DNA from: Streptomyces collinus | GTDB lineage: Bacteria > Actinomycetota > Actinomycetes > Streptomycetales > Streptomycetaceae | NCBI RefSeq assembly: GCF_031348265.1 | Contig: NZ_CP133771.1 | Span: forward strand, 6,200,001 to 6,264,000 | Length of the DNA: 64,000 nucleotides | Direction: 5' to 3' | In this document: in pieces, positions 7,534-16,187 of the stretch | Position numbering within the stretch: the first letter of the stretch is position 1 | Layout: each line of letters starts with the position of its first letter | Notes under the pieces: model-generated | Told to the model about the DNA's origin: nothing | What the model saw: only the letters and a program-made list of their open reading frames with translations | The model's database searches: none | Position numbers and translations under genes: made by a program

Positions 7534-10500
7534 GCGCGCCCCCCACCCCCACGCTGGACGGAGCGCTGCGGGCACAGCCTTCGTCCCCGGGCGCGCTGCT
7601 GCCCCGCACGCCGGTCACCGGCCACCGGCCGGGCCTGGCCCTCCAGCTCACCCTCGCCCTGGTCTGCGCGGGATACGCCGCAGGTTCCGCGTTCGGCTGG
7701 GGCTCGGCCGAGCTGGCCCTGATCATGGGTGACTTCGGGCTCAGCGCCGCGGCCGGCACCGCCGCCGTCTCGTGTTTCCTCTACGCCCGCAGCCGCCGCC
7801 CCGGCTTCCGGCCCGCCTGGCTGCTGTTCGGCCTCTCCTCGGCCATGGCCGCCCTGGGCAACCTGGTCTGGGGGTGGTATGAGGTGGTGCTGGGACTGCC
7901 CGTGCCCAGCCCCAGCTACGCCGACCTGTTCTTCCTCTGCTTCGCGCCGCCCGCGATCGTCGGACTGCTCGTGCTCGCCAAACGGCCGGTCACCAAGGCC
8001 GGCTGGGTCTGCCTCGGGCTGGACGCCTGGCTGATCGGCGGCTCGCTGCTGACGCTGGCCTGGAGCCTCGCCCTCGCTCAGGCCGCGAAGTCCGAAGGGC
8101 CGGGCGTGGCGCACACCGCGCTGTCGCTGGCGTACCCGCTGCTCGACATCGCGCTGGTCAGCATGGTGCTCGCCCTGCACTTCAGGCGGTCCGCGGTGAA
8201 CCGCTCCGCGGTCAACACCGCCATCGGCGCCCTGGCGCTGACCGTGATGTGCGACGCCCTGTTCACCTCGCCGCTCATGCACCACGACTACCGCTCCGGC
8301 CAGCTGCTCGACGCGGGCTGGTTCGCGGGCTCGCTGCTGCTGGCGTACGCCCCGTGGGCCGCGCCCCGCGCGGAGGCCGACCGCCATGGCACCGACCGGC
8401 ACGGCGCCACGGGGCACACCCGCGTGGTGCACGAGCACGTGCCGGGACAGCGCAGCGGCCCCCACCACCCCGTGCCCCTGCCGGGCGCCGACCACAGCCG
8501 GTACCCGGCCACCCGGCCCATCGCCGGCTCCCTGGCCGCGCTCACGCCGTACCTCGCGGCCGCGGTGTGCACCCTGGGGATCCTCTACAACGTCCTCAAC
8601 GGCCGCAGCGTCGACCGCGTGGTCCTGCTGACCGGGGGCACGGTCGTGCTCGCGCTCGTCGTGCGCCAGGGCATCATGCTGCTCGACAACATCACCCTCA
8701 CTCAGGAACTGGCGCAGAAGGAGAACCACTTCCGCTCCCTGGTGCAGGGCTCCAGCGACGTCATCATGATCGCCGCCCCCAGCGGTGTCCTGAGGTATGT
8801 CTCCCCGGCCGCCGCCGGTGTCTACGGCCGCCCGGCGGAGGAACTGGTGGGCACGGAACTGGCCCATCTCATCCACCCCGAGGACCTGGGCTGCGTCGTG
8901 CACGAGGTGCGCAGATTCCTCGCGGCCAACCCGGTCGAGGAACCCACCACGCGCATCGAGTGCCGCTTCCGGTCGGGTGGTGGGGGAGGCTGGCTGAACG
9001 TCGAGTCGACCGTCAACCGTCATCACGGCGGCCTCATCTTCAACAGCCGCGACGTGACCGAAAGAGTGCGGCTCCAGGCCCAGTTGCAGCACAACGCCGA
9101 GCACGACCCGCTCACGGACCTGCCCAACCGCGCCCTGTTCACCAAACGCGTCCAGCACGCCCTCTCGGGCCGCCGCGCCTCCGACCGGGGCGTGGCCCTG
9201 CGCAACACGGCCGTGCTGTTCATCGATCTCGACGGCTTCAAGGCCGTCAACGACACCATCGGGCACCAGGCCGGGGACGAACTGCTCGTCCATGCCGCCC
9301 GCCGGCTCCAGGACTCCGTCCGGCACGGCGACACCGCGTCCCGGCTCGGCGGAGACGAGTTCGCGGCCCTGATCGCCGGGGACAACACCCGCGACCGGGA
9401 CGCCCGGGAGCGGCACATCCTGGAGCTCGCCGACCGCCTCAGGACGACGCTGTCCCAGCCCTACCTCATCGACGGCAACGACGTCCGCGTCAACGCCTCC
9501 ATCGGCGTGGCCTTCGCCGAAGCCGGTCTCGGAGCGGGCGAACTGCTGCGCAACGCCGACCTGGCCATGTACCGGGCCAAGGCCGGCGGCAAGGGCCGTG
9601 TCGAGTTGTACAAGCCGCAGATGCAGCAGGACGTGGCTCGCAAGGCCGAGCTCGCCACGCGCCTGCGGGCCGCCCTGCACGACGGGGAGTTCGCCCTGCT
9701 GCACCAGCCGGTGGTGTCCCTGGAGGACGGCCGGATCACATCGGTGTCCGCGCAGGCGCGCTGGCGCTCCTCACAAGGGGTCCTCTTCACCCCGGCGGAG
9801 TTCCTGCGCGTGGCCGAGGACAGCGACAAGACCGCCGAGCTGGGCCGGTGGCTGATCGAGGAGGCCGTCGAGCAGGCCGCCGAGCGACACGCGACGGGGC
9901 TGTCCGTGCCGGTCGTGGTGCGGATGAGCGCCCGTCGGCTGCTGGACCGGTCGATGCCGCTGGGCTCGATCGAGGCGCTGCTCACGCGGCACGGGCTGCC
10001 GTCCGGGTCGCTGATCATCGAGCTGTCCGATGCCGACCCGAGAGTCTCGCTGGACGAGCTGGAGCGGCGTCTGGGCGCCCTGCGGCGGGTCGGTGTACGG
10101 ATCGCGCTCGACGGGTTCGGCAGTGGCTACGCGGCGATCACGGCCCTCCGGCGCCTCCCCGTCGACGTCCTGAAGCTGGACCGCGGTCTGGTCGAGGGCG
10201 TCGTCGAGTCGGCCCGCCTGCACAAGATCACCAGTGGGCTGCTGCGCATCGCGGGCGACCTCGGGCTGAAGTCCGTGGCCGAAGGGGTGGATCTGCCGGA
10301 GCAGGTGATCGCCCTGCGCGCGATGGGCTGCACGCACGGGCAGGGCATGGCGTTCTCCGGACCGCTCGACGAGTACCGGCTGCGCCGGGCGCTCGCAGGC
10401 GGCCGTTATCCGGTGCCGGACGGACCGGTCGAACCGGCGTTCGCGGGCGGCGCCCCCCGGGTGTACAGCTCGGGTGTGTCCGCCGTCATCGGAGGCGGCA

Positions 10501-10544
10501 CGGCTCTCCGCTCACATAATGAGACTCCCGTCCCACCCACTTGA
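7530..10544 (+). CDS. Membrane PAS-GGDEF-EAL protein (c-di-GMP signalling), EAL degenerate
   Basis: 1004-aa inner-membrane signalling protein. About ten hydrophobic segments fill residues 31-386. A PAS domain follows (about 395-510), then GGDEF (motif 607-611) with an RHGD inhibitory I-site five residues before it, then an EAL domain (about 700-960). The GGDEF active-site motif is intact, so c-di-GMP synthesis is plausible. In the EAL domain the signature Glu-Ala-Leu is SAQARW (740-745), and the DDFGTG motif is DGFGSG (861-866), so c-di-GMP hydrolysis is doubtful. The GTG start has GGGAGGG upstream. Its position before ilvB matches S. coelicolor cdgF (SCO5511, from memory). c-di-GMP controls sporulation timing in Streptomyces through BldD. 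Confidence 0.9.
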   Translation: MSAPPTPTLDGALRAQPSSPGALLPRTPVTGHRPGLALQLTLALVCAGYAAGSAFGWGSAELALIMGDFGLSAAAGTAAVSCFLYARSRRPGFRPAWLLFGLSSAMAALGNLVWGWYEVVLGLPVPSPSYADLFFLCFAPPAIVGLLVLAKRPVTKAGWVCLGLDAWLIGGSLLTLAWSLALAQAAKSEGPGVAHTALSLAYPLLDIALVSMVLALHFRRSAVNRSAVNTAIGALALTVMCDALFTSPLMHHDYRSGQLLDAGWFAGSLLLAYAPWAAPRAEADRHGTDRHGATGHTRVVHEHVPGQRSGPHHPVPLPGADHSRYPATRPIAGSLAALTPYLAAAVCTLGILYNVLNGRSVDRVVLLTGGTVVLALVVRQGIMLLDNITLTQELAQKENHFRSLVQGSSDVIMIAAPSGVLRYVSPAAAGVYGRPAEELVGTELAHLIHPEDLGCVVHEVRRFLAANPVEEPTTRIECRFRSGGGGGWLNVESTVNRHHGGLIFNSRDVTERVRLQAQLQHNAEHDPLTDLPNRALFTKRVQHALSGRRASDRGVALRNTAVLFIDLDGFKAVNDTIGHQAGDELLVHAARRLQDSVRHGDTASRLGGDEFAALIAGDNTRDRDARERHILELADRLRTTLSQPYLIDGNDVRVNASIGVAFAEAGLGAGELLRNADLAMYRAKAGGKGRVELYKPQMQQDVARKAELATRLRAALHDGEFALLHQPVVSLEDGRITSVSAQARWRSSQGVLFTPAEFLRVAEDSDKTAELGRWLIEEAVEQAAERHATGLSVPVVVRMSARRLLDRSMPLGSIEALLTRHGLPSGSLIIELSDADPRVSLDELERRLGALRRVGVRIALDGFGSGYAAITALRRLPVDVLKLDRGLVEGVVESARLHKITSGLLRIAGDLGLKSVAEGVDLPEQVIALRAMGCTHGQGMAFSGPLDEYRLRRALAGGRYPVPDGPVEPAFAGGAPRVYSSGVSAVIGGGTALRSHNETPVPPT

Positions 10545-10570
10545 CAGTGAGTGCGTGCCGGGGGGAGGGT
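10541..10570 (+). promoter_or_regulatory. Candidate ilvB leader promoter
   Basis: A perfect TTGACA (10541-10546) overlaps the stop of the GGDEF gene. An 18-nt spacer leads to GAGGGT (10565-10570), a weak -10. This would start RNA at about 10577-10578, at the leader-peptide ATG, giving a leaderless leader peptide. The -10 is poor, so the site is tentative. Confidence 0.45.
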
Positions 10571-10577
10571 CAGTGCC

Positions 10578-10619
10578 ATGCGCACCCGAATTCTCGTACT
10601 TGGAAAGCGCGTCGGCTGA
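10578..10619 (+). CDS. ilvB leader peptide
   Basis: 13-codon ORF, MRTRILVLGKRVG, with four consecutive branched-chain residues (Ile-Leu-Val-Leu) and one further Val. It is followed by alternative hairpins and a terminator before ilvB. This is the layout of amino-acid attenuation: when charged Ile/Leu/Val tRNAs are scarce the ribosome stalls in the ILVL run and the terminator is prevented from forming. It is too short to be a functional protein. Attenuator-like leaders before ilv genes have been reported in S. coelicolor. Confidence 0.85.
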   Translation: MRTRILVLGKRVG

Positions 10620-10659
10620 CGCTGAGCCTCGACCGCTCAGCGACCCCACCCGGCGCGCT

Positions 10660-10693
10660 CCCCTCGCTTGCCTTATGGCACGAGGGGTTTTTT
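10660..10693 (+). terminator. ilvB attenuator terminator
   Basis: CCCCTCG (10660-10666) pairs with CGAGGGG (10681-10687). An inner TGCC/GGCA stem closes a TTAT loop. A run of six T (10688-10693) follows at once. The preceding segment with GCTGA and TCAGC elements (about 10620-10640) can offer alternative pairing. The hairpin lies 40 nt after the leader peptide stop and 77 nt before ilvB. Confidence 0.85.
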
Positions 10694-10769
10694 GTTGCAC
10701 AGGCGCCCTCCGTGCAGCAGCCGAAAACCGCAAAACTCTCGCAAAAAACCCTCAGCATCTGAGAAGAGA

Positions 10770-12620
10770 ATGCCGATGACCGAGCAGGCCACCGGGGCCC
10801 ACCACCCGCAGCCCCGGCCCCGATCCGGAGGACACTCCGCCCCCGAGCAGGTGACGGGCGCGCAGTCCCTCATCCGCTCTCTCGAGGAGGTCGGCGCCGA
10901 CACGGTATTCGGCATTCCCGGCGGTGCGATCCTCCCGGCCTACGACCCGCTGATGGACTCCACCAGGGTGCGCCACGTCCTGGTCCGGCACGAGCAGGGC
11001 GCCGGTCACGCCGCCACCGGCTACGCGCAGGCCACCGGCAAGGTCGGCGTCTGCATGGCCACCTCCGGGCCCGGCGCCACCAACCTGGTCACCCCGATCG
11101 CCGACGCGCACATGGACTCCGTGCCGCTGGTCGCGATCACCGGCCAGGTGGCGTCCAAGGCGATCGGCACGGACGCCTTCCAGGAGGCGGACATCGTCGG
11201 CATCACCATGCCGATCACCAAGCACAACTTCCTCGTCACCAAGGCCGAGGACATCCCGCGGATCATCGCCCAGGCGTTCCACATCGCCTCCACCGGCCGC
11301 CCCGGCCCGGTCCTGGTCGACATCGCCAAAGACGCCCTCCAGGCGAAGACCACCTTCTCCTGGCCGCCCGCCATGGACCTGCCCGGCTACCGCCCGGTGA
11401 CCAAGCCGCACGCCAAGCAGATCCGCGAGGCCGCCAAGCTGATCACCCAGGCCAAGCGTCCGGTGCTGTACGTCGGCGGCGGCGTGATCAAGGCCAAGGC
11501 CACCGCCGAGCTGAAGGTCCTCGCCGAGCTCACCGGCGCGCCCGTCACCACCACCCTGATGGCGCTCGGCTCGTTCCCCGACAAGCACCCGCAGCACCTG
11601 GGCATGCCCGGCATGCACGGCTCGGTCGCCGCCGTCACCGGTCTGCAGAAGGCCGACCTGATCGTCGCCCTCGGCGCCCGCTTCGACGACCGCGTCACCG
11701 GCAAGCTGGACAGCTTCGCCCCGTTCGCCAAGATCGTCCACGCGGACATCGACCCGGCCGAGATCGGCAAGAACCGCGCGGCCGACGTGCCGATCGTCGG
11801 TGACGCCCGCGAGGTCATCGCGGACCTGATCCAGGCCGTCCAGAGGGAGCACAGCGAGGGCCACCGGGGCGACTACAGCGCCTGGTGGAAGGACCTGAGC
11901 CGCTGGCGCGACACCTACCCGCTCGGCTACGACCAGCCCGACGACGGCTCGCTCTCCCCGCAGCAGGTCATCGAGCGCGTCGGACAGCTCGCCCCCGAGG
12001 GCACGATCTTCGCGGCGGGCGTCGGCCAGCACCAGATGTGGGCCGCGCACTTCATCGAGTACGACAAGCCGGGCACCTGGCTGAACTCCGGCGGCGCCGG
12101 AACCATGGGCTACGCCGTCCCGGCCGCCATGGGCGCCAAGGCCGGAGCCCCCGAGCGGGCCGTCTGGGCCATCGACGGCGACGGCTGCTTCCAGATGACC
12201 AACCAGGAGCTCACCACCTGCGCCCTGAACAACATCCCGATCAAGGTCGCCGTCATCAACAACGGCGCCCTCGGGATGGTCCGCCAGTGGCAGACCCTCT
12301 TCTACAACCAGCGGTACTCCAACACCGTGCTGCACTCCGGCCCGGACGACGTCAACCCCGAGGCCCGCGGCACCCGCGTCCCCGACTTCGTGAAGCTGTC
12401 GGAGGCCATGGGCTGCTACGCGATCCGCTGCGAGTCCCCGGACGACCTCGACAAGGTCATCGAGGAGGCGAACTCGATCAACGACCGCCCGGTCGTCGTC
12501 GACTTCATCGTCCACGAGGACGCGATGGTCTGGCCGATGGTCGCCGCCGGCACCTCCAATGACGAGATCATGGCCGCCCGGGACGTCCGCCCCGACTTCG
12601 GCGACAACGAAGACGACTGA
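10770..12620 (+). CDS. ilvB: Acetolactate synthase large subunit
   Basis: 616-aa thiamine-diphosphate enzyme catalysing the first common step of valine, leucine and isoleucine synthesis (2 pyruvate to acetolactate; pyruvate plus 2-ketobutyrate to acetohydroxybutyrate). The TPP glutamate region is VRHEQGAGHAATGYAQATG. FAD/central-domain and C-terminal TPP-binding domains are complete, with the GDG...NN metal motif seen as IDGDGCFQMTNQEL and INNGALGMVRQWQ. ATG 10770 (or 10776) follows a purine-rich GAGAAGAGA. The open frame extends upstream into the attenuator but has no start use there. It is followed by ilvN after 36 bp, so the two subunits are co-expressed under the leader attenuator. Confidence 0.97.
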   Translation: MPMTEQATGAHHPQPRPRSGGHSAPEQVTGAQSLIRSLEEVGADTVFGIPGGAILPAYDPLMDSTRVRHVLVRHEQGAGHAATGYAQATGKVGVCMATSGPGATNLVTPIADAHMDSVPLVAITGQVASKAIGTDAFQEADIVGITMPITKHNFLVTKAEDIPRIIAQAFHIASTGRPGPVLVDIAKDALQAKTTFSWPPAMDLPGYRPVTKPHAKQIREAAKLITQAKRPVLYVGGGVIKAKATAELKVLAELTGAPVTTTLMALGSFPDKHPQHLGMPGMHGSVAAVTGLQKADLIVALGARFDDRVTGKLDSFAPFAKIVHADIDPAEIGKNRAADVPIVGDAREVIADLIQAVQREHSEGHRGDYSAWWKDLSRWRDTYPLGYDQPDDGSLSPQQVIERVGQLAPEGTIFAAGVGQHQMWAAHFIEYDKPGTWLNSGGAGTMGYAVPAAMGAKAGAPERAVWAIDGDGCFQMTNQELTTCALNNIPIKVAVINNGALGMVRQWQTLFYNQRYSNTVLHSGPDDVNPEARGTRVPDFVKLSEAMGCYAIRCESPDDLDKVIEEANSINDRPVVVDFIVHEDAMVWPMVAAGTSNDEIMAARDVRPDFGDNEDD

Positions 12621-12656
12621 GAGCCGTCCAGGACTTTCAAGCAGAGGAAGCAGATC

Positions 12657-13181
12657 ATGTCCAAGCACACGCTCTCCGTCCTGGTGGAGAACACCCCCGG
12701 CATCCTCGCCCGGATCGCCGCCCTGTTCTCCCGCCGCGGCTTCAACATCGACTCCCTCGCGGTCGGCGTCACCGAGCACCCCGACATCTCCCGCATCACC
12801 ATCGTCGTCGGCGTGGAGGACCTGCCGCTGGAGCAGGTCACCAAGCAGCTCAACAAGCTCGTCAACGTGCTGAAGATCGTCGAGCTGGAGCCGTCGCAGG
12901 CGGTGCAGCGCGAACTCGTTCTGGTGAAGGTGCGCGCAGACAACGAGACGCGCTCCCAGATCGTCGAGATCGTCCAGCTGTTCCGCGCCAAGACCGTCGA
13001 CGTCTCCCCGGAGGCCGTCACCATCGAGGCCACCGGGTCCGGCGAGAAGCTGACCGCGATGCTCAAGATGCTGGAGCCGTACGGCATCAAGGAGCTCGTC
13101 CAGTCCGGCACGATCGCGATCGGCCGTGGCGCCCGTTCCATCACGGACCGGTCGCTGCGCGCCCTGGACCGGTCGGCGTAA
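12657..13181 (+). CDS. ilvN: Acetolactate synthase small (regulatory) subunit
   Basis: 174-aa regulatory subunit with an N-terminal ACT domain (HTLSVLVENTPGILARIAALF, residues 4-24) that binds valine for feedback inhibition of IlvB, and a C-terminal ALS_ss domain. Length is normal. ATG 12657 is preceded by GAGGAAG. It lies between ilvB and ilvC in one direction. A hairpin (13191-13219) in the gap to ilvC may end or process the ilvBN message. Confidence 0.97.
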   Translation: MSKHTLSVLVENTPGILARIAALFSRRGFNIDSLAVGVTEHPDISRITIVVGVEDLPLEQVTKQLNKLVNVLKIVELEPSQAVQRELVLVKVRADNETRSQIVEIVQLFRAKTVDVSPEAVTIEATGSGEKLTAMLKMLEPYGIKELVQSGTIAIGRGARSITDRSLRALDRSA

Positions 13182-13190
13182 GACGGAAAG

Positions 13191-13219
13191 CGGGCGGTCG
13201 GCGCGCCGTCGGCCGCCCG
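13191..13219 (+). terminator. Hairpin between ilvN and ilvC
   Basis: CGGGCGG (13191-13197) pairs with CCGCCCG (13213-13219), with further inner pairing of GGCGCGCC. No T-tract. It could attenuate or stabilise the 3' end of ilvBN rather than fully stop transcription into ilvC. Confidence 0.5.
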
Positions 13220-13302
13220 TATTCCGAGACCCTCAGACTTCCCTTCCGCCCCCCGTCATACGGTGGGACGCAACACCTGCACTCCCGAGGAGAGAACCCA
13301 AA

Positions 13303-14301
<999 letters not shown>

Positions 14302-14314
14302 GCCTCACGGCCGA

Positions 14315-14342
14315 GGGGCCGGAGCATCCCCGCTCCGGCCCC
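14315..14342 (+). terminator. ilvC terminator
   Basis: Perfect 11-bp stem GGGGCCGGAGC/GCTCCGGCCCC (14315-14325 with 14332-14342) around a 6-nt loop, 13 nt after the ilvC stop. Confidence 0.8.
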
Positions 14343-14446
14343 TTCGGCGAACCCGGGGTAACGTCGGGGTACGGCGTTGTCCATCCCGTCCGGCCACGGA
14401 CGGGTGATCCTTCCGCAGCGGCACAGGGCGACGCCAGGTGCGCCAC

Positions 14447-14452
14447 TAGACT
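14447..14452 (+). promoter_or_regulatory. Candidate -10 element for serA
   Basis: TAGACT is a good Streptomyces vegetative -10 (TAnnnT). It lies 120 nt before the serA start, leaving a leader of about 110 nt that contains an imperfect CTGCGG/CCGCAG hairpin just ahead of the ribosome binding site. The -35 region is weak. No leader peptide was recognised. Confidence 0.4.
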
Positions 14453-14571
14453 GCTGCACACATACATACGCGTCAGGCCCACAGCGTCGTGCGTCTTCCG
14501 CGGCTAGCCCCCCTCCACCGCCTGCGGCCGTCGGGACGGCCGTCCGCAGCACTGGACTTGTGAGGACTCAC

Positions 14572-16161
14572 GTGAGCTCGAAACCCGTCGTACTCATCGC
14601 TGAAGAGCTGTCGCCCGCCACCGTCGACGCGCTGGGCCCGGACTTCGAGATCCGGCACTGCAACGGCGCGGACCGAGCCGAGCTGCTCCCGGCCATCGCC
14701 GATGTGGACGCGATCCTGGTCCGCTCGGCCACCAAGGTCGACGCCGAGGCGATCGCCGCCGCGAACAAGCTGAAGGTCGTCGCACGAGCCGGCGTCGGCC
14801 TGGACAACGTGGACGTCTCCGCCGCCACCAAGGCCGGCGTGATGGTCGTCAACGCCCCCACCTCGAACATCGTGACCGCCGCCGAGCTGGCCTGCGGTCT
14901 GCTCGTCGCCACGGCCCGCAACATCCCGCAGGCCAACGCCGCGCTGAAGAACGGCGAGTGGAAGCGCAGCAAGTACACCGGCGTCGAGCTGGCCGAGAAG
15001 ACCCTCGGCGTCGTCGGCCTCGGCCGCATCGGCGCGCTCGTCGCGCAGCGCATGTCGGCCTTCGGCATGAAGGTCGTCGCCTACGACCCCTACGTGCAGC
15101 CCGCGCGCGCCGCGCAGATGGGCGTCAAGGTGCTGTCGCTGGACGAGCTGCTGGAGGTCTCCGACTTCATCACCGTCCACCTCCCCAAGACCCCCGAGAC
15201 CCTCGGCCTGATCGGCGACGAGGCGCTGCGCAAGGTCAAGCCGAGCGTGCGCATCGTCAACGCCGCGCGCGGCGGGATCGTCGACGAGGAGGCGCTGTAC
15301 TCCGCCCTCAAGGAGGGCCGGGTCGCCGGTGCCGGTCTCGACGTGTACGCGAAGGAGCCCTGCACGGACTCCCCGCTCTTCGAGTTCGACCAGGTCGTCG
15401 CCACCCCGCACCTCGGTGCCTCCACCGACGAGGCGCAGGAGAAGGCCGGTATCGCGGTGGCTCGCTCGGTGCGGCTCGCCCTCGCCGGTGAGCTCGTGCC
15501 GGACGCGGTGAACGTCCAGGGCGGCGTCATCGCCGAGGACGTCAAGCCGGGCCTGCCGCTCGCCGAGCGCCTGGGCCGGATCTTCACCGCGCTCGCCGGT
15601 GAGGTCGCGGTCCGCCTCGACGTCGAGGTCTACGGCGAGATCACCCAGCACGACGTGAAGGTGCTGGAACTGTCCGCGCTCAAGGGTGTCTTCGAGGACG
15701 TCGTCGACGAGACGGTGTCGTACGTCAACGCCCCGCTGTTCGCGCAGGAGCGCGGCGTCGAGGTGCGCCTCACCACCAGCTCCGAGGCGACCGAGCACCG
15801 CAACGTCGTCACGGTGCGCGGCACCCTCGCCGACGGTGAGGAGGTGTCGGTGTCCGGCACGCTGGCCGGCCCGAAGCACCTGCAGAAGATCGTCGCCGTC
15901 GGGGACTACGACGTGGACCTCGCGCTCGCCGACCACATGATCGTGCTGAAGTACGAGGACCGTCCCGGTGTCGTCGGCACGGTGGGCCGCATCCTCGGCG
16001 AGGCGGGCCTCAACATCGCCGGCATGCAGGTGTCGCGGTCGGTGGCCGGTGGCGAGGCGCTTGCGGTGCTGACCGTGGACGACACGGTGACCGCGACCGT
16101 GCTGGCCGAGGTGGCCGCGGAGATCGGGGCGACCTCGGCCCGGTCGGTGAACCTGGCCTGA
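14572..16161 (+). CDS. serA: D-3-phosphoglycerate dehydrogenase
   Basis: 529-aa enzyme that starts serine synthesis by oxidising 3-phosphoglycerate with NAD. The order is substrate domain, NAD-binding domain (VVGLGRIGALVAQR; catalytic Arg in NAARGGIVDE; His in TPHLGASTDEA), an intervening ASB domain typical of the long actinobacterial type, and a C-terminal ACT domain (MIVLKYEDRPGVVGTVGRIL onward) for serine feedback. GTG 14572 follows GAGGACT and gives the usual VSSKPVVLIAEEL start. It is separated from ilvC by a terminator and a likely promoter of its own. Confidence 0.97.
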   Translation: MSSKPVVLIAEELSPATVDALGPDFEIRHCNGADRAELLPAIADVDAILVRSATKVDAEAIAAANKLKVVARAGVGLDNVDVSAATKAGVMVVNAPTSNIVTAAELACGLLVATARNIPQANAALKNGEWKRSKYTGVELAEKTLGVVGLGRIGALVAQRMSAFGMKVVAYDPYVQPARAAQMGVKVLSLDELLEVSDFITVHLPKTPETLGLIGDEALRKVKPSVRIVNAARGGIVDEEALYSALKEGRVAGAGLDVYAKEPCTDSPLFEFDQVVATPHLGASTDEAQEKAGIAVARSVRLALAGELVPDAVNVQGGVIAEDVKPGLPLAERLGRIFTALAGEVAVRLDVEVYGEITQHDVKVLELSALKGVFEDVVDETVSYVNAPLFAQERGVEVRLTTSSEATEHRNVVTVRGTLADGEEVSVSGTLAGPKHLQKIVAVGDYDVDLALADHMIVLKYEDRPGVVGTVGRILGEAGLNIAGMQVSRSVAGGEALAVLTVDDTVTATVLAEVAAEIGATSARSVNLA

Positions 16162-16187
16162 TCTTCCCGGGGCGCCGCCCCCGGACC

